Shown here: piece after piece, positions 52,630 to 63,108 of the stretch
Position numbering within the stretch: position 1 is the stretch's first letter
Layout: every line of letters starts with the position of its first letter
The notes under the pieces: model-generated
What the model was told of the DNA's origin: nothing
Database searches by the model: none
What the model saw: the letters and a program-made list of their open reading frames with translations, nothing else
Position numbers and translations under genes: made by a program
DNA from: Cylindrodendrum hubeiense
Taxonomy: Eukaryota; Ascomycota; Sordariomycetes; Hypocreales; Nectriaceae
Length of the DNA stretch: 64,000 nucleotides
Direction of reading: 5' to 3'
Assembly (NCBI GenBank): GCA_014621425.1
Contig: JAANBB010000135.1
Coordinates: 1-64,000, forward strand

Positions 52630-53109
52630 GATGGTGCTGGCAGCAACGATGTTGGGAGTTGGATACAGGCGTTGCGTGTAAGATGAGAAATGGTGATGGA
52701 TTAAGTGCGGGGCAAATTGTTGGCGGGCAGCTATTTCTCCAGGTGCAAGGCGCCAATGGATAATGACAAGATTCTCATGCGTCTGGCTAGAGAAACTCTT
52801 GCTGATAGGTTCGTATTTGTATCCGTTTGGTGTTATCCGATGCTCATGACGTTTTGACAACCGCAATGAGGCTACGGGCGTGCTAGCGGGCGATGATCGC
52901 GCTTCGTAGTCGGTAATGTTGAGCGGACCTAAGAGTATCACGTGATGGTAGTTTTTTTTGTGCTCATACCTCACCACGACGCATGCGAATCTACGATGGT
53001 GAACACGATGGCGAACACGACAAGGCGCTGATGGACGGAATTGCACTGAAGCTTTATAGGTAGTGGCAAATTCTTCTTTCAGGCCATTTACAAGAAGCAT
53101 TCAATCACC

Positions 53110-54021
53110 ATGGTGACTGATGAAAGGCACAATGTTTTGCCAAAGGATGTCATGGAGCTTCAGCTTGGCCAAATCGACCTCCTGATGGCCATGTATGAGT
53201 CGGACGACGCTATATCCATTGATGGTGCATCCTCCGAATTACTTGAAGCACTGAGGGATTGGTGTGAGGGCGGGAATGAGGCCGTGCCCGAATTTACTCA
53301 GGAGTGCATAACCATGCTCCTTAGCCTGGACATTTCTGACGAGGATGACAGCCCACCACATGGGGCAAAGTCATTGCAACTAAGCTTATCTGTACCATTG
53401 GTGTATGAAGGAGGGGACATACCAGTAGTGACCACGGAACCGCCACCAGTCAAAACCAGGATACAACAACCGGCGTGGATGAGCAAAGGCGAAGTGGCCT
53501 GGCTCACCTCGGAAATTCCTGAAGGAGACATATTGACAGTCATTGAACATGTCAAGGAGGCGGCATTGCAGCACCTGGAAGGATTGAAACAAGTGGAGAG
53601 TGATCTACTGAATACAGATACATCAATTGTCCGCGTTTGGTTCTACTTCCCCTCAATCAGTACGCGGTCAAAACGGGACGACATCATACACTACGGCCCA
53701 ACTTATGGGCTGACAGGATTTCTGCTCGCTGGAAAGCCAGGCGTGTTGTGTCTCGAGGGAGGATCCCATGCCATCGACGACTTTATGAAATTCATCAAGA
53801 CGGAGAGTTGGGGCGATATTCCCGCGGGGCACAAAAAGGTCAGCGAGCGCTATCGAGAGACAGGACCGGAAGTGGCACGGGCGTTCAAGAATATGCAAGA
53901 GATTACCGATCTGATGGGCGAGAGGCGGGGAGTGAGGCAAAACCGCAACGATATGAAGGCTTTGGAGACGTGGCTCATTGAGAGTGGGCTTGGTGAAGCC
54001 TTTGGGAAAGTCATCATGTAG
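53110..54021 (+). CDS. RWD domain and DUF1115 protein (RWDD2-like)
   Basis: This is a eukaryotic conserved protein of unknown molecular role. The single exon gives 303 residues. Residues about 10-150 form the RWD domain (ELQLGQIDLLMAMYESDD, then QLSLSVPLVY, PAWMSKGEVAWLTSEIPEGD), a ubiquitin-conjugating-enzyme-like fold used in protein contacts. The C-terminal part is DUF1115 (RVWFYFPSISTRSKRDDI, YGLTGFLLAGKPGVLCLEGG, FMKFIKTESWGDIP). It is full length for RWDD2-type proteins. It lies inside the catabolic block but has no obvious link to it and is probably a bystander housekeeping gene. Confidence 0.88.
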   Translation: MVTDERHNVLPKDVMELQLGQIDLLMAMYESDDAISIDGASSELLEALRDWCEGGNEAVPEFTQECITMLLSLDISDEDDSPPHGAKSLQLSLSVPLVYEGGDIPVVTTEPPPVKTRIQQPAWMSKGEVAWLTSEIPEGDILTVIEHVKEAALQHLEGLKQVESDLLNTDTSIVRVWFYFPSISTRSKRDDIIHYGPTYGLTGFLLAGKPGVLCLEGGSHAIDDFMKFIKTESWGDIPAGHKKVSERYRETGPEVARAFKNMQEITDLMGERRGVRQNRNDMKALETWLIESGLGEAFGKVIM

Positions 54022-54474
54022 CTTCAGGTGCGTTCAACCCGTCGTGTATATCACTTGTTGACTGACTGAGATGCTTAGACTGCTAGTAAAAATGCGATAT
54101 CCTGCAAACTGGCCTATTGGATGTGTTTAACTACTCAATTGGTTTGACGAGCAGATCGAGAGATGGGACGGATTGCCTTTTCGCATCTCATGAAGCTCCT
54201 GTTGAGAATGGTTGGGCGATTGGACCTCCACGACATGGCACCTAAGGGGACCCCAATTAGACTCACCTGCAATAAATTCACGCCTTCCGGACCAAAAACA
54301 TACAACAGCGGGGATTCGCTGATCGTCACCGACTCAACTACTAATCCACCTCACTAGCTTATCTGGTGGACATCGAACGGGATCCCGAGTTCTCTAGTGG
54401 ATATGGTCGTATATGCTTTCATTGAGATGCTATGATTTTAATGACAGGAGGCGTAAATATCTATGGGTAACAAT
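54022..54474. other. 3' intergenic between convergent genes
   Basis: No gene was recognised. The stretch would hold the terminators of the RWD gene and of the flavin oxidase gene. Confidence 0.5.
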
Positions 54475-55834
54475 CTAGAGCTTCGCCCTGTGTCCGGGAG
54501 CAATATCAGCAAGTTCCCGAGTCTCTCCAAGTCGCCAGCTCACGGCGCCGCCCCAGTCACCTCTCTTAGTCTTCTTGGGAGGGTTCTTCCAGCGCCATCT
54601 GGGCACAGGCTGCTGGCTGTCGGGAGCCGTAAGCATGTCCTTGACCCAGGCGCCGAAGATGGGGAACATCTTGAAACCGTGGCCAGAGTCTCCAGACAGA
54701 AGAATCACCGAGTCGGAAGTCTCGGGGACGTAGTCGATGATGAAGTCTGAATCCTTGGTGTCCGCAAACCAGCACAGGGACTTTTTCACCAGAGGCCGCT
54801 CGGCAAGACTGGGGAGAGTCTGAGACAGCAGCTTGCGGATCTGCGCCTCGTCGTGTTTAGGCAGGAAGGCGCTGTCTTCCAGAAACTCTGGGGAAGTGGA
54901 AACTCCAGTGCCAGGGTCGGTGTTGATGTAACCGCCGCCCATGGGGCACAGCTTGAGGAGGTTGGTCTTCGGACAAGGCTCGAAGAAGAAGCCCAGATCG
55001 CGGGCATATGTAACAGGGATGCCGCGAAGAGCGGATGTCTCTTCGTCGGTGAGGTGGACGTGTGCGACGGACCAAGACTTGGCGACCACCTGTTGGCCGA
55101 TCTCGGGAACGAGCCTGCTCGTAGCTGCACCAGCGGCAACAATCACCAGCTTGGCGGGGTAGAAAACACCAGTCACCGACTTGACTCCGATGCTCTTCCT
55201 TCCCTTGGATGTCTTCTCGTACACAATCTCACTAACTGCGCCCTCGTCGCCGAGAACGAACTTGACGCCCCTCGCCTTTGTCGCCTTGTGAATTCCCTTA
55301 AGAGCATCTCCAGAATGGGCGTAGCCATCATACTGGTTCAAGTATCCGTGCCATCCCGGCAGAGAACTTTGGTTGTACTGCCAGAAACGGTCCCGAATAT
55401 CGGCACTGCTGTCAATGGACACAACCTTGGGCTTGATCTTGGGGTGGATTTCCGCTGCAGCTCGGAATCTATTAAGGGTGTTGAGAGCCTCAACGGGGGC
55501 CTCACCCGACACGCAGTGCAGAAATCCAACCTGGTGGAAATACGGGCCAAAGAGGGGTGTTTGCCAGGCGGCAATTGCTTGCTGTCTTGTGTTAACACTG
55601 CACATCCCAACACTCGCGGGCACTTACAAGGGTCAAGTCAGTGTAAAAGGGGTCTTCATATTCGGCTCGGACAATTTTGTTAAGGTCGTTTGCGGCTGAG
55701 AAACGCGACGGAATCTCCTCCTTGTCGAGAACCGTGATGTTGGTGAAGCCGGCATCGAGCAAGTGCAAGACCGTTGAGAGGCCAAAAGCACCGCCGCCAA
55801 TGACGAGAAGAGGATCGTTTTTTGAGACACCCAT
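54475..55834 (-). CDS. Peroxisomal FAD oxidase of the fructosyl-amino-acid/saccharopine/sarcosine oxidase group
   Basis: This is a flavoenzyme that oxidises a secondary amine (N-substituted or imino amino acid) with release of H2O2. Exons 55834-55628 and 55581-54475 (intron gtaagt..gacag, 46 bp) give 437 residues, the size of amadoriases. The N-terminal dinucleotide motif is LLVIGGGAFGLSTVLHLLDAG. WQTPLFGPYFHQVGFLH follows. The expected covalent-flavin Cys lies in LCWFADTKDSDFIID (about C339, where MSOX and amadoriases bind FAD). The substrate-side ending is LLSGDSGHGFKMFPIFG. The last three residues are AKL, a type 1 peroxisomal signal. Likely substrates are fructosyl amino acids, saccharopine, pipecolate or an imino acid; sequence alone does not decide. 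It is two genes from P5C dehydrogenase, which could take a cyclic imine product. Confidence 0.88.
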
Positions 55835-56808
55835 TATGTAATATCGAATTGATGATTTGATTTGATTGCTAGTGTCTGGAGTGAAGCAGGCCGCCATATA
55901 TGTGCTCTTCAGAAGCTGTCCAACGCCGCGAGTCGGACATTCCTCCCGATGTTTCGTGAATACTCACTCCCGTGGCGCCATGATGCCGCCAAGCTGCCTC
56001 GCTATCTGCAGCCAAAGCGGGGGCGGGGTCGCGCTCAGGTTAGCGTAGGCGACGCCGGGTCGCTTTCCGCCGCCACTACTGCGACGGATTGTCCAGCCCG
56101 GCATCAGTCCCGAGATATGGTCACGAGTCGTGGATCACGAGGTAGGATCAGCACAGGTAGTTGAATGGTTGTTCGGGAGATAGGCTAAGGTATGGGAGTG
56201 GGATGAAATGCAAAGATAGCTATTGCCGATGTAAACCGGAGGGTTAGTGATTTCTGACACGACATGAGTCACCGTAATCGGGAGGTTCTTTTGAGTTATC
56301 CTTGCAATGTTGCCATTCGTCAATGACCACTGAGTTAAGACGGAGTCTCAGTAGAAGGTTAGCTTAGGCGACACTCCACACAATTGATCCACTGCCAGAG
56401 TTCAGTTGCACCGCAGTCTCATCACCAATCTATTTTCATTCACAGAATACGCATGTCGAATACAGAGTTACGAAGAAACAGTCAATTTAAAGTCACACGA
56501 TCCAGTATGTGTGTTTCGTAATTGTATTCTGTCAACGTGGTTGAATAGTTCATGCGCAAGTTACGCACGGGCCGTCAGAAGACGAAATACTGAAAGAGCC
56601 GCAACCAACTAGTGTTCACTCAAGATTCCTACGGATTAAAGTCTCAAGTCTACAGAGAAAATGTTTACTAGACCCATAATCCGTCATTTCCAGAAGACAG
56701 CCTACTACACAACACAGAAAGATCACGAGTAACAAATTTTATAATAAGCTTGTAAATTTATGCGTACAATCTAGTAGATATTTTTAACCAACACCGGGAG
56801 TTCTAATT
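55835..56808. other. Intergenic; no gene recognised
   Basis: This is the promoter of the flavin oxidase (right end of the gene) and the 3' flank of the P5C dehydrogenase gene. No coding structure was found. Confidence 0.5.
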
Positions 56809-58661
56809 CTAAGAAGAGTGGTTGCTAGGGTAGAAGAATCCGGACTGGTCGAAGAACTCCTCCTTGATCAGTCGGGGGGCGGTGAAGCGACGGAGAATAT
56901 CAGAGCTGCCAGCTCGGTCGGTAGTTCCACTGCCACGGGCACCACCGAAAGATTGCTGGCCGATCAGGGCAGCGGTAGTCTTACAGTCTAAGGCAGGTTA
57001 GTAATTGAATGAATGAGTTGAATGGGAAGAACTTACTGAGGTAGAAGTTACCAGCAGAGTATCGGAGGGCGTCCTCGGCCTCTCGGAGGGCAACACGGCT
57101 CTTGGCGAAAACAGCACCGGTCAGGGCGAGGCCGCCACCAGCCTCATCAACAGACTTGAGAACCGACTTCCACTCGGCATCGGGGTAAACATAGACGGCG
57201 AGGACGGGTCCGAAGATCTCCTCGTTAAACAGCTGGTGGTCAGGCGAAGAAGCCCTGTATACGGTAGGCTCGACGTAGAAACCAACAGAGTCGTCGTACT
57301 TTCCACCAGCAATCAGCTCCAGCTCGGGGTCCTTGTTGCTCTTGTCGATGATGGACTTAATCTTATCAAATGATCGGCGGTGGATAACGGGACCCATGAA
57401 GGCCTCAAAGTCCTTGTCAGGGCTGCCAATGGTGATCTTGTCGATACCAGCCTTCAGGCCAGTAAGGAACTCGGCAGCGCGAGACTCGGGAACATAAACT
57501 CGGGAGGTAGCAGAGCACTTCTGGCCCTGGTACTCGAAAGAACCACGGATGGTGTGGCTAATAGCGCTCTCGACATCGGCAGTGGGGTGGAGAACGTGGA
57601 AGTTCTTGCCGCTGGTCTCGCCGACGACGCGGGGGAACTCGCGGTAAGTCTTCTTTCCGATGCCCTCACCGATCTTTCCGTAGATGGAGCGGAAGACATC
57701 GGAAGAGCCGATAAAGTTCAGGCCTGAGAACTCGCGGTGGGCGAGGCAGATGTCGGTGATCTCGGCGGCGTCACCGGGGACGAACTGGATAACGTTGGGA
57801 GGGAGACCAGCCTCGAGGAGGATATTGTAGATGATGGTGCTGGCGTAGATGTTGTATTGCGAGGGCTTCCAGAGCACCACGTTACCCATCAGGGCAGGGG
57901 CGGAAACGAGAGCACCGCCGAGAGCAGTGAAGTTGAAGGGAGAAACGGCATACACGAAACCCTCAAGAGGGCGGTAGTCCATTCGGCTCCACATGCCGTC
58001 GCTGCCACGCTCAGGCTGTCGGCCGAGGATCTCGGCGGCGTAGTTGCAGTTGAGGCGGAAGAAATCAGCCAGCTCAGCGGCGGCGTCAATCTCACCCTGC
58101 CAGACGTTCTTGCCCTGGCCCAGCATGGTGGCGGCGATCAACTCATGGCGGTACTTGGTGGTGACGAGCTCGGCGGCCTTCTGGAAGATGGCGACACGGT
58201 CCACGAAGGGGGTGTCCTGCCAGCTCTGCTTGGCCGCGAGGGCCTTCTCAATAGCCTCGGAAACCTGCTCCTTGGTGGCCAGGGGGTAGTTGGTAAAGGT
58301 GGTGGCGTGCTCCGAAGGGAGGACTTGGTCCTCAGACTTGTGGATCTTCTGAGAGACACCATCGTAGATGATCTCACTGCGCACGGGCAACTGAGAGCGA
58401 AGCTTCTTCAGGGCCTTCTCGACGCCGATGCGCTCAGGCGAATCCCTCTGGTAGAGCGGCTGTTCCTTGTCAGTGGGGCTCAATCATGCCATCGAGGGTA
58501 CTAACGTTGGGCTCATTTCGGGGGTCAGGGACCCTGAAGGGCGCTGTGGTATTGGTTCGTCGCTGCTGGAGGCTGAGTCCCGCAGGGGTGGCCCGCAAGC
58601 TTCGAGCAAAGGCCGTTCTCGGCCGAGTGAGGTTAAGCGCCAGGTTCCTTGTAGCAGCCAT
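56809..58661 (-). CDS. prnC/PUT2: Delta-1-pyrroline-5-carboxylate dehydrogenase (glutamate-5-semialdehyde dehydrogenase), mitochondrial
   Basis: It oxidises glutamate-5-semialdehyde (open-chain P5C) to glutamate with NAD+, the second step of proline catabolism. Exons 58661-58506, 58459-57037 and 56987-56809 (introns 46 and 49 bp) give 585 residues. The first 40 residues form a mitochondrial presequence (many Arg, Ser, Thr; no acids). The spliced join NEPNPLYQRDSPER matches the family. The core has the nucleotide region GNVVLWKPSQYN and FIGSSDVFRSIYGKIG, catalytic Glu in VVGETSGKN (about E333) and catalytic Cys in YQGQKCSATSR (about C367). FNEEIFGPVLAVYVYPD follows, and the last exon carries GQQSFGGARGSGTTDRAGS. 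All catalytic residues are intact. It is divergent from the small membrane-protein gene, 411 bp apart. The symbol is by function; orthology was not tested. Confidence 0.96.
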
Positions 58662-59072
58662 TTTATTAAGAGAATTGAACTGAAGTACAGACAATTGGAT
58701 TGTATTGCTGAGATACAGAACCAGAATTACACGATGAAAAGGCACTTTTATGCTGTTGTTCGTCTCGCCGAGTTTGGTGGCGGATCCATGTCGGGGCCGC
58801 TGCCGACCGAATCTCCGGAACCGGGCCCGACGAGAAACTAACTAATGCACCCTCGTGACTGAGGGGAGATAGACTCCTGAGCCGGCGATATCCAGAGCCG
58901 CCACCGGGACTCGCTCCGTACGCTATGAGGGCTAGCCGAAGTGACTGAACGGAGATGCCTCGTCACAAGGTATGGCCGCGTCGGGTCGGTGCCGATGGAC
59001 GAGATTTGCAAAGGCGTGTAACCATAACAGCGGTCAAAGGACGGCATCACCAGACCTTCTCGCATATTCAAC
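58662..59072. promoter_or_regulatory. Bidirectional promoter, P5C dehydrogenase / membrane protein
   Basis: These 411 bp lie between divergent starts in the proline block, implying shared control of the two genes. No specific operator is claimed. Confidence 0.5.
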
Positions 59073-59958
59073 ATGACGACCGCCTTGATGGAACATCCTA
59101 GCCACGAAGGCACCGTTTCCAAACAGAAGCACACTTGGAGATGGCTGGCTGGGGACATCGCCGCCGCTGCGGTGTCGGCGACATTGGTGGCACCGACCGT
59201 GACCATCATCGACAGGTACGCAGTGTGATCTCTAGATGCCTTCATATCTAATAACTTTCAGAGCAATGGTTGAAAAGGTGTCTATCAATCAACCACTCGT
59301 CCGTGGGTTGCGCAACCACGGTGTGGCGGCACTACTAAACCCTGCTCGCCTCGTCTTTAGTAAACCGTTTGGCATGGTGTGGGCTTTATACGCCGCGACC
59401 TACGCCGTTGCCAACGGTTCAGAGACTCTTGGAAACGAGTTTCAAATAGCTGCGGTTGGAACCGTCACCTTTGTATCTACAATGATGGTCAACGTGCCCA
59501 TGGGGGTGTGGAAAGACGTCCGCTTCGCCCAATGGTATGGACCCAATTCTGCCCCGGGCAAGCAGCTCTCAACGCAGCGAATGAAAGTCCCAAGAGCCGC
59601 CACTGGCACTTTTCTGCTTCGAGACGCCGTTACTATTTTCGGCTCCTTCACAATGGCGCCAGCACTATCGGCCGTTATTCCTGACAGCCTTACATCCAAC
59701 CCGCACGCAAAGTTAATCGTCACCCAACTGACAGTGCCTGTGCTGTCTCAACTAGGTGCCACTCCGCTGCATTTGCTGGGACTGGACTTTTACAACCGGC
59801 AGCACGTGTTGATGTCGGAGAGGGTCACGCAGCTTAAAAGGGATCTTCCATCCGCAACGATTGTGCGGTGTCTTAGGATCATTCCGGCGTTTGGATTTGG
59901 CTGTATTGCAAATATGGAAGCAAGATCATATCTACACAATTTCTTTGAAAGATTATAA
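59073..59958 (+). CDS. Small membrane-associated protein of unknown function, probably mitochondrial
   Basis: I recognise this only as a conserved fungal protein without an assigned function. Exons 59073-59215 and 59262-59958 (intron gtacgc..ttcag) give 279 residues. After a short N-terminus with a hydrophobic helix (DIAAAAVSATLVAPTVTIID) come VRGLRNHGVAALLNPARLVF, GMVWALYAATYAVANGSETL, AAVGTVTFVSTMMVNVPMGV with WKDVRFAQWYG, and further hydrophobic stretches. The C-terminus has GATPLHLLGLDFYNRQ and IIPAFGFGCIANMEAR. The pattern is that of an integral inner-membrane protein with several helices. It shares a promoter with P5C dehydrogenase and is convergent with P5C reductase, so a role in proline/P5C metabolism or transport is a reasonable guess but unproven. 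Confidence 0.75.
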
Positions 59959-60131
59959 AATAATTAATTTGTTACCTTTAAATGTGGCTCCTACTGTCTC
60001 CGTGTGGTTTGGTGGCTGAGTTTGTGGGATCCATGTCAAGCTCAGACATGAAATGATTTTGATTGACAAAGATGGTCATCACAGCGGAGCATAAGATTGA
60101 TATTTTAGTACAATTCATTTTAAATCAATAT

Positions 60132-61093
60132 CTACTCCTTTCTAGTATCATTGACATGATCAACAGTCTCCATGAGGCGGGCAATTGTAACGGCCTCTCG
60201 AAGGGCTCGTCCAAGCGTACCCCGAACCGCCCCTTCTTCCATAACCATCAGTCCACCAATAGTGCAACCTTCAGGAGAGGTTCCCTGATCCTTCAAAACT
60301 CCCGGATGAATACCGCTTTGGAGCATAGTGGCGGTACCAATCATTGACTGATAGATCATAGTTTGGGCCGCGTCTCGAGGCACTCCAACAGCGACTGCAG
60401 CATCAATCATGGCATCGCAAATCACTGCGAAGAAGGCTGGCGTAGATCCTCCCACAGCAGTAGTTGCGTTCATGAGCCTTGGGTGAATCTGAACTGTTCG
60501 GCCAACCTTGTCAAAGATTGACGTCGTCAGTTTCAAATACTCTTCCGGCAGCTGAGGCTCAGTATTCTCTGATTCGATTGCAGTGAGTCCCTGAGATGCA
60601 ATCGCCGCAATGTTGGGCAGAGTGCGCACGACCCACGCCCGACCGGCTTGGTTTTCTTTGGTGCTCTCACTTCCATAAATGGTAGCCTCAAGCTTCTGTC
60701 TTGTCCAGCCTGCGACAACGCTGATCAAGAGTTTGTCGGACAAAGCGTCACGAATACCAGGCTGAGTCAACACCGTGTTGATATCAGCTGGGTCCGCACC
60801 GAGAATCACCACATTGGACGCTTGCACCGCTTTGACATTATCTCCGCGGTACACGGTCACTTTTTGCTGATGAGGTGCGAATTTCTCGACAAGAGCTTGC
60901 TGAGATTTCTCAGAGCGCACACAAGCGATGAACTTCTCAAAGGGGAGATCTTCTTGGGCGGGGTCAACCAGGTTCTGGAGAATTGCAGTTCCTAGGTTAC
61001 CTGTACACATCATCAGCATAATCCGGCATTGATAATTTGAAAAACCGTACCACAACCCAAGACGCATAGGGTAGCATCGCGAAGAGCCGACAT
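60132..61093 (-). CDS. pro3-like: Pyrroline-5-carboxylate reductase
   Basis: It reduces P5C to proline with NAD(P)H. Exons 61093-61051 and 61000-60132 (intron gtacgg..tacag, 50 bp) give 303 residues. The nucleotide motif is built across the splice (CVLGCG + NLGTAIL). Next come CVRSEKSQQALVEKFAP, NVVILGADPADINTVL (in place of the usual LAVKP), ISVVAGW, VVRTLPNIAAIASQGLTAI and the C-terminal dimer signature GGSTPAFFAVICDAMIDAAV. GTSPEGCTIGGLMVMEEGAV corresponds to the family motif TSPGGTTIAGL. The C is Cys where Thr is usual. It is an unusual neighbour for proline degradation genes because it runs that reaction backwards; it may be a specialised paralogue for a related imine. Confidence 0.92.
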
Positions 61094-61639
61094 GATGAAA
61101 TCTGGTACAATTGTTTGCCGTTGAGTGGAACCGTCTTGTTGCCTTCGTTTGCCGTGAGACCGCAATGACTTGGTTAGAGGGGTATGTTGAATCACTGAAC
61201 TATGGCTTTGCAGACCCAGTTGCGTACATCCTATATCGGACACTAAAGCATGCCGGAATGGAACCCGAAGTGATAATCATCTCGAAACGCACATGACTCT
61301 GTGAGGGGATGGTGGGCCTTTCGGGAGGTCTGCCGGAGGTGGGGTAAGCTGCATCACGATGCTTTCGTCTAGTGCCCGGCGGCTCTTATCTGAGGCTGCA
61401 ATCTAGAATCTGGGGTCTGCATGGAACGAACGGAATAGGAGCTATGACCCGGTGGCGAACAGATGGGCCGTGTCTGTCGTCTGTCGTGTCTGCGTGGGTG
61501 CGAGTCATGTTTACGTGTCGTTTACTTCCACACACAAACAACCCGCGCGCATCTTGGAGACAGTACACAGTCAAAGCGTTGGCACTCGATTATACTCTTT
61601 AATGTTCAGATTCATTCAGTGATCTATGTCTGGCTACAA
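61094..61639. other. Intergenic; promoter of P5C reductase
   Basis: No gene was recognised. The stretch separates two minus-strand genes. Confidence 0.5.
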
Positions 61640-63108
61640 CTAAAAAACAGATCGCATCCGCCTCCACGCCTCAGACTTTAGCGCCGCGTATTCGTCCTGC
61701 GTCCTGGATGCAGCGTCGCGGTTCTCCAGCGCCCTTCGCACCAAATACGCGAGGCACTCTCCAAAAGTACCCCAAGTTGAGCACTTGTAGACCTCCGGGG
61801 CCGATGAAGTGCCGTCCTTTAGCTGCAGCAGGCCGAAGCTAACCTCGTCTGACATTCCCTGCAGCTGCGCAAACTTGACCGGGACCGTCGGGAGGTTGGC
61901 TCGCAGTCGGCTCTGGTGGAGGTGGTGTGCGGCCACGACGCTATCCTTGTTGTGGCTGGCGAGGAGCAGATTGACGGATGGGAATGCGCGGCCGTTCTTG
62001 GCTCCAAATTCTCCAATCTCTTGCCTGAGTGCGCCCTGTGCGATGCAGTTGTAGGCATCATCAGTGTTTTTCTTGGTGTCGTGGATCAAGCATCTCTCAT
62101 CAGAGCCCATGTAAGCTCCCCGCACCAGCTTGAGGCCCAGAGTGAATTTCTCCTCAGCCGCAGCAGTAAGATGCTTGGCCAGAGTGCTCGGCGTGCTCTT
62201 CAGATAAGCCTGGTAAGTGTTGTAAATGGTTGCGATGCCGTCCGTGTTGTACTTCTTCATCAAGTACATTGACACCAGCATAATTCCCCACTGGAAGTGT
62301 TGAGACTCCGCGTCAATCAAGATGTAGGCCCCTCGCTCCTTGCATTTGGTGGAGATCTCGTTGAGTGCATCCATCATCTGCTGAGGAGGGAGCTTATTCT
62401 CAGTGAACGCCTTCGTAACCAAGGCACCAGCTCCCGTCAACCTGTAAATGGTTAATATCAATCTTGAGGTTGGAATGGGGTGACATACTTGACAGCCAGC
62501 TGATCGCCTTCGCCCAAAAGCTCAACAGTATTGACAGTTCCTGCTCGCCAGGCCTCGATACTCTCGCACCACTCTGCGTTGACTCCCTCCGAAGTCTTGA
62601 CACCCAACCCGTGCTGAGCGCCCGTAGCGTGATCAAACACAATCTCCTTGGCATATGTGAGAATTGTGCCTCGGAAGCCCATCTCCTTCATGTGCTTCAT
62701 AGTGGCCTGCGTCTCGGCTCCAGTCTCGCCGGCGCAGAACTGCTTGTAAAAGGTGGGTTTTAAAATGCATTTGAGAAGTACATTGTTGTCGATGCTGGGC
62801 ATAAAGCGCCCTGGGTTGGACAATTTCGAGAGCACCCATAGTGAAGGCGTCAATAGATAAGGCTTTGAGGTGATGGAGTTGATAAAGATGGATCGCAACA
62901 GCACGCTAGTGGGCAGAGCTGCGAGTGGCGAAGGGGGTTCTGGACTCGTTGGAATCTCCGTTGCCAGGTGCCTTGAAGTAGAGCTAAGTCGTACTTGCTT
63001 CCAGGCATTATTTCTTATCCTGGGAAGCATCGCAGCGCCCCGTGGTCGGATTGTAGTCAACGCCGCACTACACGCGGTGGAGGGTGTGTTCCATACGACA
63101 GTTGACAT
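61640..63108 (-). CDS. prnD/PUT1: Proline dehydrogenase (proline oxidase), mitochondrial
   Basis: This FAD enzyme of the mitochondrial inner membrane oxidises proline to P5C, passing electrons to the respiratory chain. Exons 63108-62489 and 62441-61640 (intron gtatgt..tacag, 47 bp) give 473 residues. The N-terminus is a basic Ser/Arg-rich presequence. The barrel shows FCAGETGAETQATMKHMKEM and GFRGTILTYAKEIV, and, after the splice, KLTGAGALV. YILIDAESQHFQWGI is the DAE(D) motif. Then come TLGLKLVRGAYMGSDE and VNLLLASHNKDSVVAAHH. The ending has FAQLQGMSDEVSFGLLQ and LVRRALENRDA, the substrate-binding RRAxEN motif. The usual YxPYG before it reads YKCSTWGTFGE, a divergence. The start at 63108 gives the presequence. 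Confidence 0.95.

Noticed and set aside
52630..53100. Upstream start (ATG 53100) of the 52.1-kb gene
   Set aside because: The added 157 residues are low-complexity and leader-like and would overlap the promoter of the divergent gene.
57737..58504. 255-codon + strand frame over P5C dehydrogenase
   Set aside because: It is antisense to a clearly conserved enzyme gene.
58478..58505. 27-bp intron or frameshift in P5C dehydrogenase
   Set aside because: A 46-bp intron (58460-58505) with a gttagt donor, ctgac branch and acag acceptor restores the conserved NEPNPLYQRDSPER sequence, so no frameshift is needed.
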